Positions 1 to 7,754 of a DNA stretch of 64,000 nucleotides are shown piece after piece. Every line of letters begins with the position of its first letter. Within the stretch, counting starts at the first letter, position 1. The stretch comes from Clostridium sp. 1001271st1 H5 (lineage in GTDB: Bacteria; Bacillota; Clostridia; Lachnospirales; Lachnospiraceae), in contig NZ_SPHO01000012.1 in assembly GCF_005845215.1 (NCBI RefSeq), forward strand, positions 146,056-210,055. The letters are read 5' to 3'. A program made the translations under genes and the position numbers. A model generated the notes under the pieces. It had not been told where the DNA came from. It did no database searches and was given only the letters and a program-made list of their open reading frames with translations.

Positions 1-165
1 TACAATATGGTGCGTATCATAGCAGGGACCCTGATGGCGGTGGGAACCGGCCAGATACGGCCGGAGGACATGACGTCCATTCTGGAGGCAAGGGACCGGC
101 GGGCAGCAGGGCCCACAGCGCCTGCCAGAGGGCTTACCCTGATAGAAATGAAATATGACCTGTAA
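1..165 (+). CDS. truA: tRNA pseudouridine synthase A, C-terminal end (partial)
   Basis: This is the last 54 codons of a gene that begins before the window. The peptide opens YNMVRIIAGTL and contains AAGPTAPARGLTL, the typical C-terminal signature of TruA, which isomerises uridines 38-40 in the anticodon arm of many tRNAs. The catalytic aspartate would lie upstream, outside the window. The gene ends in TAA and is followed at once by a hairpin terminator. TruA directly before rplM-rpsI is a common Firmicutes order, which supports the call. Confidence 0.9.
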   Translation, partial: YNMVRIIAGTLMAVGTGQIRPEDMTSILEARDRRAAGPTAPARGLTLIEMKYDL

Positions 166-202
166 ATGCCGGAATATCTTTGTTTTTCGGCATTTTTTCT
201 TT
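166..202 (+). terminator. Intrinsic terminator after truA
   Basis: A 6-bp stem (ATGCCG/CGGCAT) is followed by a run of six T, then C and more T. It separates truA from the strong promoter of the rplM operon. Confidence 0.75.
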
Positions 203-211
203 GCAAAGTGG

Positions 212-240
212 TTGACAGGGAGTGTTTGGTATTATATAAT
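212..240 (+). promoter_or_regulatory. Perfect consensus sigma-A promoter for rplM-rpsI
   Basis: TTGACA at 212-217 and TATAAT at 235-240 are separated by exactly 17 bp. Both hexamers match the housekeeping consensus with no mismatch. Transcription should start near 247, giving a leader of about 145 nt. Confidence 0.9.
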
Positions 241-246
241 ATAAAA

Positions 247-391
247 CTGTGACATTAGCAAAGAATGCTCATCCAAAGCCCCGGAGTGAGCACTTTGATT
301 GATAAATACTTCCCATATTTATCAGGCATATAGCGGGCATCCGTTGGATGTCAGGTGTATAACAAGGTTGAGATTAACAGGAGGTTAACCA
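247..391 (+). promoter_or_regulatory. Long 5' leader of rplM, candidate L13 autoregulatory leader
   Basis: About 145 nt lie between the expected transcription start and the rplM start codon, with several short complementary segments such as GTGAGCACTTTG and the GATAAATA...TATTTATC hairpin near 300-328. Low-GC Gram-positives are known to carry an L13 leader through which ribosomal proteins regulate their own operon. I infer that role from position and length. I have not matched the fold to the published model. The gene's Shine-Dalgarno AGGAGG sits just before the ATG. Confidence 0.45.
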
Positions 392-820
392 ATGAAGAGT
401 TTTATGGCTAGTCCAGCGACAATTGAAAGAAAATGGTATGTAGTTGATGCTACAGGATATACATTAGGACGTCTGTCTTCAGAGATAGCAAAGGTTTTAA
501 GAGGAAAGAACAAGCCGATTTTCACACCTCATATGGATTGCGGCGATTATGTAATCGTTGTAAACGCTGAGAAGATTAAGGTAACCGGCAAGAAGTTAGA
601 CCAGAAGATTTATTACAATCACTCTGATTACGTAGGCGGCATGAGAGAGACAACCCTGCGTGAATTGATGGCTAAGAAGCCTGAGAAGGTTATCGAGTTA
701 GCAGTTAAGGGTATGCTTCCAAAGGGACCTCTGGGAAGAAGCATGTTTGGCAAGCTTCATGTATATGCAGGCCCAGACCATGAGCAGGCAGCACAGAAAC
801 CAGAAGTTTTAACATTTTAA
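392..820 (+). CDS. rplM: 50S ribosomal protein L13
   Basis: The 142-residue protein is the standard length for bacterial L13, an early-assembling protein of the large subunit. Visible family features are the N-terminal [19 protein letters not shown] segment, the [12 protein letters not shown] strand and the C-terminal [10 protein letters not shown] and [12 protein letters not shown] motifs. The start follows an AGGAGG Shine-Dalgarno. It is the first gene of a two-gene operon with rpsI, 24 nt downstream, under the consensus promoter at 212-240. Confidence 0.98.
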   Translation: MKSFMASPATIERKWYVVDATGYTLGRLSSEIAKVLRGKNKPIFTPHMDCGDYVIVVNAEKIKVTGKKLDQKIYYNHSDYVGGMRETTLRELMAKKPEKVIELAVKGMLPKGPLGRSMFGKLHVYAGPDHEQAAQKPEVLTF

Positions 821-844
821 TGAGGATTGGAGGAAGAAAGTATC

Positions 845-1237
845 ATGGCTAACGCAAAATTTTACGGAACAGGCAGAAGAAAAAAATCCATCGCCAGAGT
901 ATATTTAGTACCAGGTACCGGCAACATCACCATCAACAAGAGAGATATCAACGAGTATCTTGGTCTTGAGACTTTAAAGGTTATTGTTCGCCAGCCATTA
1001 GTAGCTACTGAGACTACTGATAAATTTGATGTAATGGTTAACGTTCGCGGCGGCGGCACAACAGGACAGGCCGGTGCAATCCGTCACGGCATCTCCAGAG
1101 CTCTCCTTCAGGTAGACGCTGATTACAGACCAGCACTGAAGAAAGCTGGTTTCTTAACAAGAGACCCAAGAATGAAAGAGAGAAAGAAGTACGGCTTAAA
1201 GGCAGCCCGTCGTGCTCCACAGTTCTCCAAACGTTAA
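845..1237 (+). CDS. rpsI: 30S ribosomal protein S9
   Basis: The 130-residue protein matches S9 of the small subunit. It begins [20 protein letters not shown] and ends with the basic tail RRAPQFSKR, which in the family reaches towards the P-site tRNA. The ATG at 845 is preferred over an upstream TTG at 827 because GGAGGAAG lies at proper distance before 845 and the protein then starts as in homologues. A strong terminator follows. Confidence 0.98.
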   Translation: MANAKFYGTGRRKKSIARVYLVPGTGNITINKRDINEYLGLETLKVIVRQPLVATETTDKFDVMVNVRGGGTTGQAGAIRHGISRALLQVDADYRPALKKAGFLTRDPRMKERKKYGLKAARRAPQFSKR

Positions 1238-1290
1238 TTTTTGGAGCAGGCATCCGGTTCATCCCGGTATGTCCCGGCAAAACGTATACA

Positions 1291-1326
1291 GGACCTTTCG
1301 GAGGAAATCCTCCGGAAGGTCTTTTT
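1291..1326 (+). terminator. Terminator of the rplM-rpsI operon
   Basis: A 13-bp stem with one T-G wobble (GACCTTTCGGAGG with CCTCCGGAAGGTC) and a short AAAT loop is followed by TTTTT. This is a textbook intrinsic terminator. Confidence 0.9.
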
Positions 1327-1360
1327 GGCTTATAGGAAACAACAGAACCGGCAAACAGCA

Positions 1361-1402
1361 GAACAGGGATGCCCGGACCTTCCGGCCCAGGCATCCCTGT
1401 TC
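1361..1402. terminator. Hairpin between convergent genes, probably the terminator of the minus-strand gene
   Basis: GAACAGGGATGCC at 1361-1373 is perfectly complementary to GGCATCCCTGTTC at 1390-1402. It lies 26 nt beyond the stop codon of the minus-strand cell-wall-binding gene. The T-tract is weak on both strands, so termination may not be efficient. Confidence 0.55.
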
Positions 1403-1427
1403 TTGTGTGTGATGTGCAAATATCAAA

Positions 1428-1883
1428 TTACCGTACCCCGAACTTGGTACCACGTCTGAGTGTTCCGTTGCTGTTCCACTCCGTATAAACATATGGACCG
1501 CCATCGGTGGTTCCGTTTTCGGTGAATGTGTGGCTCTGACCATTGTAGGTGCGTTCTCCGGTCTTCAGCTTACAGCTGTTGTTGTCGAAGTAGTAGACAT
1601 TGCCGTTAATCTTCATGATGCCGCCCTGGAGCTCGCCTGTATCAGCGGCATAGTACCAGGTACCGTCCCTCTGAATCCATCCGGTACGCATAATCTGGTC
1701 ATCTCCAAAGAAGAACCAGTGGTTCTTGTAGTTCACCCAGTTATTGGTACAGTAATCTCCGGAACCCCACTGATATTTTGTTCCCTGTGAAGTGTGAACA
1801 AATCCTGCAGCAAATGATGTCATAGCGCTTCCTGCGGCCAGGGCCATGGAAAGGGCTGCGACTGCTAAATATTTCTTTTTCAT
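1428..1883 (-). CDS. Small secreted protein with cell-wall/choline-binding-type repeats
   Basis: The 151-residue protein starts with a signal peptide (MKKKYLAVAALSMALAAGS...SFAA, likely cleavage after the second Ala of SFAA). Residues about 60-105 contain two units of the aromatic GW-x-x-xxGTWYYxxxxG and GNVYYFD pattern found in choline-binding and glucan-binding (CW_binding_1) repeats. The protein has no catalytic domain, so it is a surface-binding module or a stand-alone wall-associated protein. An AAGGAGG Shine-Dalgarno precedes the ATG. It is transcribed alone. The ligand (teichoic-acid choline, glucan or peptidoglycan) cannot be decided from sequence. Confidence 0.75.
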   Translation of the reverse strand: MKKKYLAVAALSMALAAGSAMTSFAAGFVHTSQGTKYQWGSGDYCTNNWVNYKNHWFFFGDDQIMRTGWIQRDGTWYYAADTGELQGGIMKINGNVYYFDNNSCKLKTGERTYNGQSHTFTENGTTDGGPYVYTEWNSNGTLRRGTKFGVR

Positions 1884-2036
1884 AAGAAGTATGCCTCCTT
1901 GCGGTTTATATTAGTGTATTGCTTTTTCTGACTTGATTCTACACCATGGAGCGGCTCCAAGGTCAATACAGTTAATATATTCGTAAGGATACGGAAAAGT
2001 TTCAGAAAGGTTCAGGCCCCCTGGAGGACGCCTGCC

Positions 2037-2768
2037 TTAAATCCAGCCTCCGTCCAGCCCTATGACCTGTCCGGTAAGGTAGGATTCCTTATAACCAAGG
2101 TGGTAAACCAAATCAGCCACCTCCTCGGCCCGTCCCAGACGGCCGGAGGGAATCTCGTCCACCAGGGCGATGAGGTCGTCCTCCTCCATCCACTGGTTCA
2201 TCTCCGTGTCAATGGCGCCGCAGGCAATGGCGTTGACCTGGATGTTGCTGGGGGCCAGCTCCTTTGCCAGGGCCTTTGTAAGGGCGTTGATACCGCCCTT
2301 GGTGGCCGAGTATGCTGTCTCGCAGGAAGCGCCCACCACACCCCATACTGAGGATATATTGATGATTTTGCCCTGTTTCTGTGAAATCATATAGGGGACT
2401 GCCAGCTTGCAGCAATTAAAAACAGATGTCAGGTTCGTGCGCAGCATGCGCTCCCAGTCCTCCGTCGACATATCCTGCAGAAGGCCTATATAAGAGATGC
2501 CGGCATTGTTCACAAGGACGTCCACGCCCCCGAACATCTTCTTAATTCTGCCAAACAGCTCCTCGCAGCATTCCATATTGCCCATATCACCCTTGTATGC
2601 CAGGCAGGGAACCTGGAACGATTCAATCTCCTTCTGGGTCTGCATCAGCAGTTCTTCCCTGCGCACACAGCTGATGGCTACATTATAACCCTTCTTTGCA
2701 AACTTAACTGCCACGGCCTTGCCGATGCCCCTGGAGGCTCCGGTGACCAGTACGGTTTTACGCGGCAT
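2037..2768 (-). CDS. Short-chain dehydrogenase/reductase, FabG-like
   Basis: The 243-residue protein is a classical SDR with a Rossmann fold. Its TGASRGIG glycine motif (residues about 9-16) binds NAD(P), NNAGIS is the structural Asn-Asn-Ala-Gly motif, and YSATKGG carries the catalytic Tyr-x-x-x-Lys. The closest general class is 3-oxoacyl-ACP reductase-like SDRs, but the gene stands apart from any fatty-acid operon, so the substrate is unknown. I chose the ATG at 2768 because AAAGGA lies about 10 nt before it and homologues begin with MxRKTVLVTGAS. An upstream ATG at 2813 would add 15 atypical residues. The gene is divergent from trxB. Confidence 0.85.
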   Translation of the reverse strand: MPRKTVLVTGASRGIGKAVAVKFAKKGYNVAISCVRREELLMQTQKEIESFQVPCLAYKGDMGNMECCEELFGRIKKMFGGVDVLVNNAGISYIGLLQDMSTEDWERMLRTNLTSVFNCCKLAVPYMISQKQGKIINISSVWGVVGASCETAYSATKGGINALTKALAKELAPSNIQVNAIACGAIDTEMNQWMEEDDLIALVDEIPSGRLGRAEEVADLVYHLGYKESYLTGQVIGLDGGWI

Positions 2769-2841
2769 AAAATACACATCCTTTCTAATATGGATTATAA
2801 CATATTTTACCATACCAATGATAGAATTGTAAGAAATTGAA

Positions 2842-2871
2842 TTGTAATAAGTAAATTATCTGTGATATAAT
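2842..2871 (+). promoter_or_regulatory. Candidate trxB promoter
   Basis: TTGTAA at 2842-2847 and TATAAT at 2866-2871 are spaced by 18 bp. The start point would be about 60 nt before trxB. The same TTGTAA/TATAAT pair occurs before hpf. Confidence 0.55.
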
Positions 2872-2936
2872 AATTACAAATTGTTTAAAATAGTAAGAAC
2901 ATTGGCTTAAATTGAATATAAGGAAAAGGTGAAACT

Positions 2937-3860
2937 ATGTCTCATATTTATGATTTGATTATTATCGGCTCAGGACCGGCAGGTCTTGCAGCTGCTGTTT
3001 ATGCCCAGAGGGCAAAGCTGGATACACTTGTGGTGGAAAAAGCCATGGTCAGCGGAGGGCAGGTCCTGACCACATATGAGGTGGATAACTATCCCGGACT
3101 TCCCGGCATCGGCGGATACGACCTGGGACTTAAGTTCCGGGAGCATGCGGACCGTCTGGGCGCCCGGTTTGCAGAGGACGAGGTGCTGAGCATTGAGGAC
3201 GGAGGCAGGGGCGCTGTCAAGCGCGTTGTGTGCCAGGGAGACACCTACGAGGCCAGGGCCCTTATACTTGCCACAGGGGCTGTCCACAGGAAGCTGGGGG
3301 TGCCGGGAGAGGAAGAACTGGCGGGAGCCGGCGTCTCCTACTGCGCCACCTGCGACGGAGCATTTTTCCGCAATAAGGTAACGGCTGTTATTGGAGGCGG
3401 CGATGTGGCTGTGGAGGATGCTATTTTCCTGGCGCGTATGTGCAGCAAGGTATATCTGGTTCACAGGAGAAATGAGCTGCGGGCAGCCAAGAGCCTGCAG
3501 GAGAGTCTTCTGGCACTGGATAATGTGGAGGTAATCTGGGACACGGTGGCTGACAGCATCAATGGGGACGGAATGGTAAAGAGCCTTTCCGTGACCAATG
3601 TTAAGACCGGACTGAAAACGGAACTGGAAGTACAGGGCGTGTTCATTGCAGTCGGCATATCGCCGGAGAGCAGGGCTTTTGAGGGACTGGTGGATATGGA
3701 CCACGGCTATATCAGGGCCGGGGAAGACACCGTCACATCAGCGCCCGGCATATTTGCCGCAGGTGACGTGAGAACCAAGCCGCTGCGTCAGATTATTACG
3801 GCTGCTGCGGACGGGGCAAATGCAATAACCAGTGTGGAGCGGTATCTGGTAGAGAATTAG
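2937..3860 (+). CDS. trxB: Thioredoxin-disulfide reductase
   Basis: The 307-residue flavoprotein is the usual length for low-molecular-weight thioredoxin reductase, which passes electrons from NADPH through FAD and a redox disulfide to thioredoxin. GSGPAG near residue 11 is the FAD-binding motif, CATC (about residue 138) is the active-site disulfide, GGGDVAVEDA binds NADPH, and GIFAAGDVR is the C-terminal FAD motif. A divergent promoter lies upstream. The next gene, a secreted NlpC/P60 protein, starts only 16 nt downstream and may be co-transcribed. No thioredoxin gene is adjacent. Confidence 0.93.
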   Translation: MSHIYDLIIIGSGPAGLAAAVYAQRAKLDTLVVEKAMVSGGQVLTTYEVDNYPGLPGIGGYDLGLKFREHADRLGARFAEDEVLSIEDGGRGAVKRVVCQGDTYEARALILATGAVHRKLGVPGEEELAGAGVSYCATCDGAFFRNKVTAVIGGGDVAVEDAIFLARMCSKVYLVHRRNELRAAKSLQESLLALDNVEVIWDTVADSINGDGMVKSLSVTNVKTGLKTELEVQGVFIAVGISPESRAFEGLVDMDHGYIRAGEDTVTSAPGIFAAGDVRTKPLRQIITAAADGANAITSVERYLVEN

Positions 3861-3876
3861 GGGAGGCAGGCTACAG

Positions 3877-5388
3877 ATGAATAACTGGAAGAAAGTAATC
3901 GTGCTCAGCGGTCTGTGCAGCTGTGCGCTTTCGGTGAACGCTCTGGCGTCCACAAACCTGGAGACAGGCTCATCGCTGGCCGGTATATCCGTTGCGCTTA
4001 ACAATTATTATGCGGGGAACACAGAGCCGGAAAAGCAGCTGGCTTCATCCTATTCCAATATACAGAACAAGGCTGCCCAGTCAGGCGCAGGCGCCGGTAC
4101 TGCAAAGGGCGGTTCCGGCAGCAGCCAGGGCGGCAATCAGGGCAGCGGCAATCAGGGGAGCGGCCAGTCCGGCAGTGCATCCGGAGATTCCGGCAAGGCC
4201 AGTGCCGCCCAGGAAACCGCATCCAAACCAAAGTCCTCATCCTATGATAATATTGCCGTGTCAAAGGTAAGCGGAACGGTAAACATCCGTACAGAGGCCA
4301 ACACCAGCAGCGGCGTAACCGGCAAGATTAACAATGACTGTGCGGCAACCATTCTGGATACGGTGGACGGAGAGGGCGGCAAATGGTACAAGATTCAGTC
4401 CGGTTCCGTCACCGGCTACATAAAGGCAGATTACTTTGTCACAGGACAGCAGGCGGAATCCAGGGCCAAGCAGGTAGGAACCACCTACGGCACCATTGTG
4501 GGCACTCCCAGCCTGCGACTGAGGCAGAGTCCTGACATGGAGGGAAAGACGCTGACGCTGCTGTCGGAGGGCGCCCATTATGTGGTTACGGGCGAGGAAG
4601 GGGATTTCCTGAAGGTTCAGGTGGATTCGGATTTGGAAGGCTACGTGTTTAAGGAATACATGAAGACCAGCGTGGAGTTTAACAAGGCAGTGTCGGTGGA
4701 GGAGGAGAAGGCCAAAGAGGCAGAGGAGGCCAAGCGCAAGGAAGAAGCGGAGAAGGCCCTGAAGGCTTTGGAGGACGCCAAGAAGGCGGATGCGGCCAAA
4801 AAGACAACAGCAGCCGCCACAAAGGCTGAGAAGACCACGGAAGCACCGGCCACCACAGCTGCGAAGAAGGAAGAGACAAAGGGAACGGATGCCATTACAA
4901 CCATAGCCGCCAATCCTGAGAACGGCAAGGACAGCACGGTTGCGGCTCCCACAACAGCAAAAGCAGCTGAGACAGTGGACAGCAAGGGTCCGGGTTCTCC
5001 GGGCGGCACCTCCACAGAGGTGGCCTCTGCTACCCGCAACGCAGTGGTGGCATATGCAAAGCAGTTCCTGGGCAACCCCTATGTGTACGGCGGGACAAGC
5101 CTTACAAGCGGGGCGGACTGCTCCGGCTTCACCCAGAGCGTATTCTCACATTTTGGCATCAGCACGGGAAGAAGCTCCAGGGACCAGGCTGCCAGAGGAA
5201 GGTCCATATCAGTCAGCGATGCAAAGCCGGGAGATTTGCTGTTCTATGCCAGCGGCGACTACATTAACCATGTGGCTATCTACATCGGCGGCGGACAGGT
5301 TATCCACGCCAGCAATCCTACCACTGGTATCTGCATTACGCCGGCAAACTACAGGACGCCCTGCAAGGCTGTGACGTTTTTGGATTAA
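3877..5388 (+). CDS. Secreted NlpC/P60 peptidoglycan endopeptidase with two SH3b domains
   Basis: This 503-residue exported protein has an N-terminal signal peptide (residues 1-25, ending VNALAS). A Gly/Ser/Gln-rich segment follows (about 70-120), then two bacterial SH3 domains (about 127-190 and 203-267) that usually bind the wall. An Ala/Lys/Glu/Thr-rich linker with coiled-coil character runs about 275-385, and a C-terminal NlpC/P60 domain (about 390-503) ends the protein. The catalytic Cys is in GADCSGF and the His in NHVAIYIGGG. Such enzymes cut D-Glu-diaminopimelate bonds in stem peptides during growth or daughter-cell separation. GGGGAGG precedes the ATG, and a terminator follows. Confidence 0.92.
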   Translation: MNNWKKVIVLSGLCSCALSVNALASTNLETGSSLAGISVALNNYYAGNTEPEKQLASSYSNIQNKAAQSGAGAGTAKGGSGSSQGGNQGSGNQGSGQSGSASGDSGKASAAQETASKPKSSSYDNIAVSKVSGTVNIRTEANTSSGVTGKINNDCAATILDTVDGEGGKWYKIQSGSVTGYIKADYFVTGQQAESRAKQVGTTYGTIVGTPSLRLRQSPDMEGKTLTLLSEGAHYVVTGEEGDFLKVQVDSDLEGYVFKEYMKTSVEFNKAVSVEEEKAKEAEEAKRKEEAEKALKALEDAKKADAAKKTTAAATKAEKTTEAPATTAAKKEETKGTDAITTIAANPENGKDSTVAAPTTAKAAETVDSKGPGSPGGTSTEVASATRNAVVAYAKQFLGNPYVYGGTSLTSGADCSGFTQSVFSHFGISTGRSSRDQAARGRSISVSDAKPGDLLFYASGDYINHVAIYIGGGQVIHASNPTTGICITPANYRTPCKAVTFLD

Positions 5389-5429
5389 CAGATGGCATTA
5401 AAGATATGACCGGTATATGAACATAGAAC

Positions 5430-5476
5430 AAGGCTTCTGCAAATTCGGAATGACTACGGATTTGCAGAAGCCTTTG
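5430..5476. terminator. Bidirectional terminator between convergent genes
   Basis: A perfect 15-bp inverted repeat (AAGGCTTCTGCAAAT at 5430-5444, complement at 5460-5474) lies between the NlpC/P60 gene and the convergent minus-strand regulatory operon. T-tracts are short on both sides, but position and stem strength fit shared termination. Confidence 0.7.
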
Positions 5477-5516
5477 CTGTTGAAATGCTGCCGTTGCATC
5501 AATTGTTTTTTGGGCC

Positions 5517-6920
5517 TTACCCGTTTTTTGTGTATTCCTGGATAGAGTCTGATGACAGAATCAGGTGGCGTCCGGCCAGGGCATATACCTTTTCAAAATC
5601 GCATGTAATGATACACACAGTATTGCCATTGTTGGCTATACGCTGAAGCGCGTTTTTCAACACATAAAATGTTTCGTAATCAATATACTTTTCAGGATTG
5701 ACACAAAAAATAATTTTTTTCCTGAGAAACTCGTACCGGTAAAGATACATGGCCAGCTTTTCCTTTTTTGGCAGGTGGCGGCAGGAGGACCTGGCCTTAA
5801 TGCCTTCGGTTTCATATTCAGCCAGAAATGCCTGTTCCATATACTGCATCCTGGCCTGTTTTAATATGCCTAAGGGACCGGCGGCTTTTCTGTAATTGCT
5901 GATGCAGATATTATCTCTGGTAGGGAGCGGCTCAAAAATACAGTCATCCAATTCAAACCCCGCCTTAATCAGGGAGTGGCAGCCTTCATTTTTTATAATT
6001 TGACCATATACGGATATAGAACCGGATGCTGTATTCTGCGGATGGAACATGGAATCCAGGAGCTGTGAGGAAACATTGCGGAACAAATCAAAAATAGTCA
6101 CAATTTCACCTTCGTGCAGATGAAAGGAAATATTATACAAGGAGTCATGACAGAGTCCGTCCACCCGGAGGGATATCTCACCGGAGGCCTGGGAGGATGT
6201 TTCGCGGTAAATAATGGGACGGCTGTACAAGGTGGATATATCCACTGTATTTCTCTTCTCATTATAAACCCATTTGATGGTCCGGTGGTCAGCCATAAAG
6301 TATATCCGGTCGGAAAAGAGCTGGAGCTGGTTGATATCACAGGAAGTAATGAGAAAGGAAATGGACTTTGCCTTCAGATATTGGAACATCCCGGAAAACT
6401 GAGGCGCCTGAAAAAAGGAAAGAGGAATGTCATCCAGGATAATCAACTTTGCGCCAAGAATGTAGGCCTTCAGGATTTCCACCAGATACTGCTCTGTCTT
6501 TGTCAGGTTGCACACTTTTTCCTGGGGGGATATGGACAGCCCCAATTCACGCATCCAGTTCAGGGTTTCATGCAGTATGAGTTTTCTGTGTACAAGGTAT
6601 GTTCCGTATTTGTGTCTTCGTATCACGAAAATATTCTCCATGACAGTAAGGGAAGGAATCAGGGAACTGTTCTTCTGTACCAATGCAGTACTGGCAGAGA
6701 GTATGCGGTGGGATGCCGGATTTTCCTCATAGTAGAATTTTCCTTCAGAGGGGGCTGCTTGTCCGGAGAGAATCAGTGAAAGCAGGGTCTTGCCGGAATC
6801 ATGAAGGCCCATAAGACCCAGGGATTCCCCCTTATACTGGTAAAGGTCCAGGTGGTCAATAAGGCAGGAATGGTCTTTTTGAAAGCACAGACCCTGTATA
6901 CGGTATAGTTCCTCAGGCAT
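5517..6920 (-). CDS. Degenerate tandem ATP-binding-cassette protein (RbsA paralogue), probably regulatory
   Basis: The 467-residue protein aligns by eye with the intact RbsA-type ATPase at 54075-55601 along both halves, but key residues are lost. The first half keeps a Walker A (GLHDSGKT, residues 38-45). The signature region reads NLTKTEQ. Walker B ends LILDDIP, so Asp replaces the catalytic Glu at about 164, and the H-loop His is Cys (ITSC, about 194). In the second half the Walker A is gone (GEIVTIFDLFRN where the intact copy has GEIVGLAGLVGAGRT) and Walker B reads FCVNPEKYID. The protein may bind ATP but is unlikely to hydrolyse it normally. It is the last gene of an operon with a response regulator and a soluble kinase, and overlaps the kinase gene by 8 nt. 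A second start at 6938 is equally well placed. Confidence 0.8.
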   Translation of the reverse strand: MPEELYRIQGLCFQKDHSCLIDHLDLYQYKGESLGLMGLHDSGKTLLSLILSGQAAPSEGKFYYEENPASHRILSASTALVQKNSSLIPSLTVMENIFVIRRHKYGTYLVHRKLILHETLNWMRELGLSISPQEKVCNLTKTEQYLVEILKAYILGAKLIILDDIPLSFFQAPQFSGMFQYLKAKSISFLITSCDINQLQLFSDRIYFMADHRTIKWVYNEKRNTVDISTLYSRPIIYRETSSQASGEISLRVDGLCHDSLYNISFHLHEGEIVTIFDLFRNVSSQLLDSMFHPQNTASGSISVYGQIIKNEGCHSLIKAGFELDDCIFEPLPTRDNICISNYRKAAGPLGILKQARMQYMEQAFLAEYETEGIKARSSCRHLPKKEKLAMYLYRYEFLRKKIIFCVNPEKYIDYETFYVLKNALQRIANNGNTVCIITCDFEKVYALAGRHLILSSDSIQEYTKNG

Positions 6921-7728
6921 GGGCATTTCCTCCGGCATGAGTATTTCCTCCGGACATGGAAAAGTCATCCGACTGAATGGATATATAAGGGATATGGATT
7001 TCCACGTCTGTTCCGAGAGAAGGAGTGCTGGATACGTGAAGTCCGTAGTCCTCTCCAAACACCAGCTTCAGTCTGCGGTTGACATTCCACAGCGCAATTC
7101 CGGTGCTCTTTTTGCCGGATGCGGGAGAGACGTGGTATTCCTGGTTCAGTGACTGGTTGAGCTTCTGCAGGGTGGATGAATCCATGCCTTTGCCATTGTC
7201 GGATATGCGTATGTTGATATGCTTTTTCGTAGACACAGCCTCTATGGTGATGATTCCCTGGCCGGCTATTTCCGTAAATGCATGAACAATGCTGTTTTCC
7301 ACTATGGGCTGCAGGGTCAGCTTTGGAAGCACTGCGTCCAGGATGCTGTCCCAGGAATCCGGCAGATTCACATTGAGAAGAAAGCGGTTCCTGAACCGGT
7401 ACTGCTGAATCTTCATGTAATTGTTAATAACATTGATTTCGTCGTTTAAGGTGGCAAAATCACTTTTTGTGCTGATGCTGTAACGGAAGAAGTTTGAGAG
7501 GGAGTAAGTGATATCCGCTATCTCCGGCATTTCGTTCAATACGGCCTGGGCACGAATACATTCCAGGGAATTGTAAAGAAAATGCGGGTTTATCTGATTT
7601 TGAAGGGTCAGAAGCTCGGTCTGTTTTTTGAGGATTTCATTTTCGTAATACCTGGCCCTGTCTATCATGGCTGCCTGGGTATGCTCATCCAGAAGCTTCT
7701 GTAATTTTTTTTCTGTGAGAAATTTCAT
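6913..7728 (-). CDS. Soluble YesM/LytS-type sensor histidine kinase without membrane segments
   Basis: The 271-residue protein consists of a short N-terminal coiled-coil (about 5-45), a His_kinase domain with the phospho-acceptor in NQINPHFLYNSL (His49), and an HATPase domain with LQPIVENSIVHAF (N box) and ISDNGKGM (G1). Typical YesM-family kinases are 450-600 residues, with two membrane helices and an extracellular sensor. Here all of that is absent and no hydrophobic segment is visible, so the input must come from another protein. The gene starts 26 nt after the response regulator stop, with GGGAGACAGG before the ATG, and overlaps the degenerate ATPase gene. Its cognate partner is presumably the AraC-type regulator next door. 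Confidence 0.9.
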   Translation of the reverse strand: MKFLTEKKLQKLLDEHTQAAMIDRARYYENEILKKQTELLTLQNQINPHFLYNSLECIRAQAVLNEMPEIADITYSLSNFFRYSISTKSDFATLNDEINVINNYMKIQQYRFRNRFLLNVNLPDSWDSILDAVLPKLTLQPIVENSIVHAFTEIAGQGIITIEAVSTKKHINIRISDNGKGMDSSTLQKLNQSLNQEYHVSPASGKKSTGIALWNVNRRLKLVFGEDYGLHVSSTPSLGTDVEIHIPYISIQSDDFSMSGGNTHAGGNAHA

Positions 7729-7754
7729 AACCTGTCTCCCATGTCTGCTGAATG

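Noticed and set aside
5517..7058. A longer ABC-like protein starting at 7058
   Set aside because: It would overlap the kinase gene by about 146 nt. Starts at 6920 or 6938 have good Shine-Dalgarno sequences and only short overlap.
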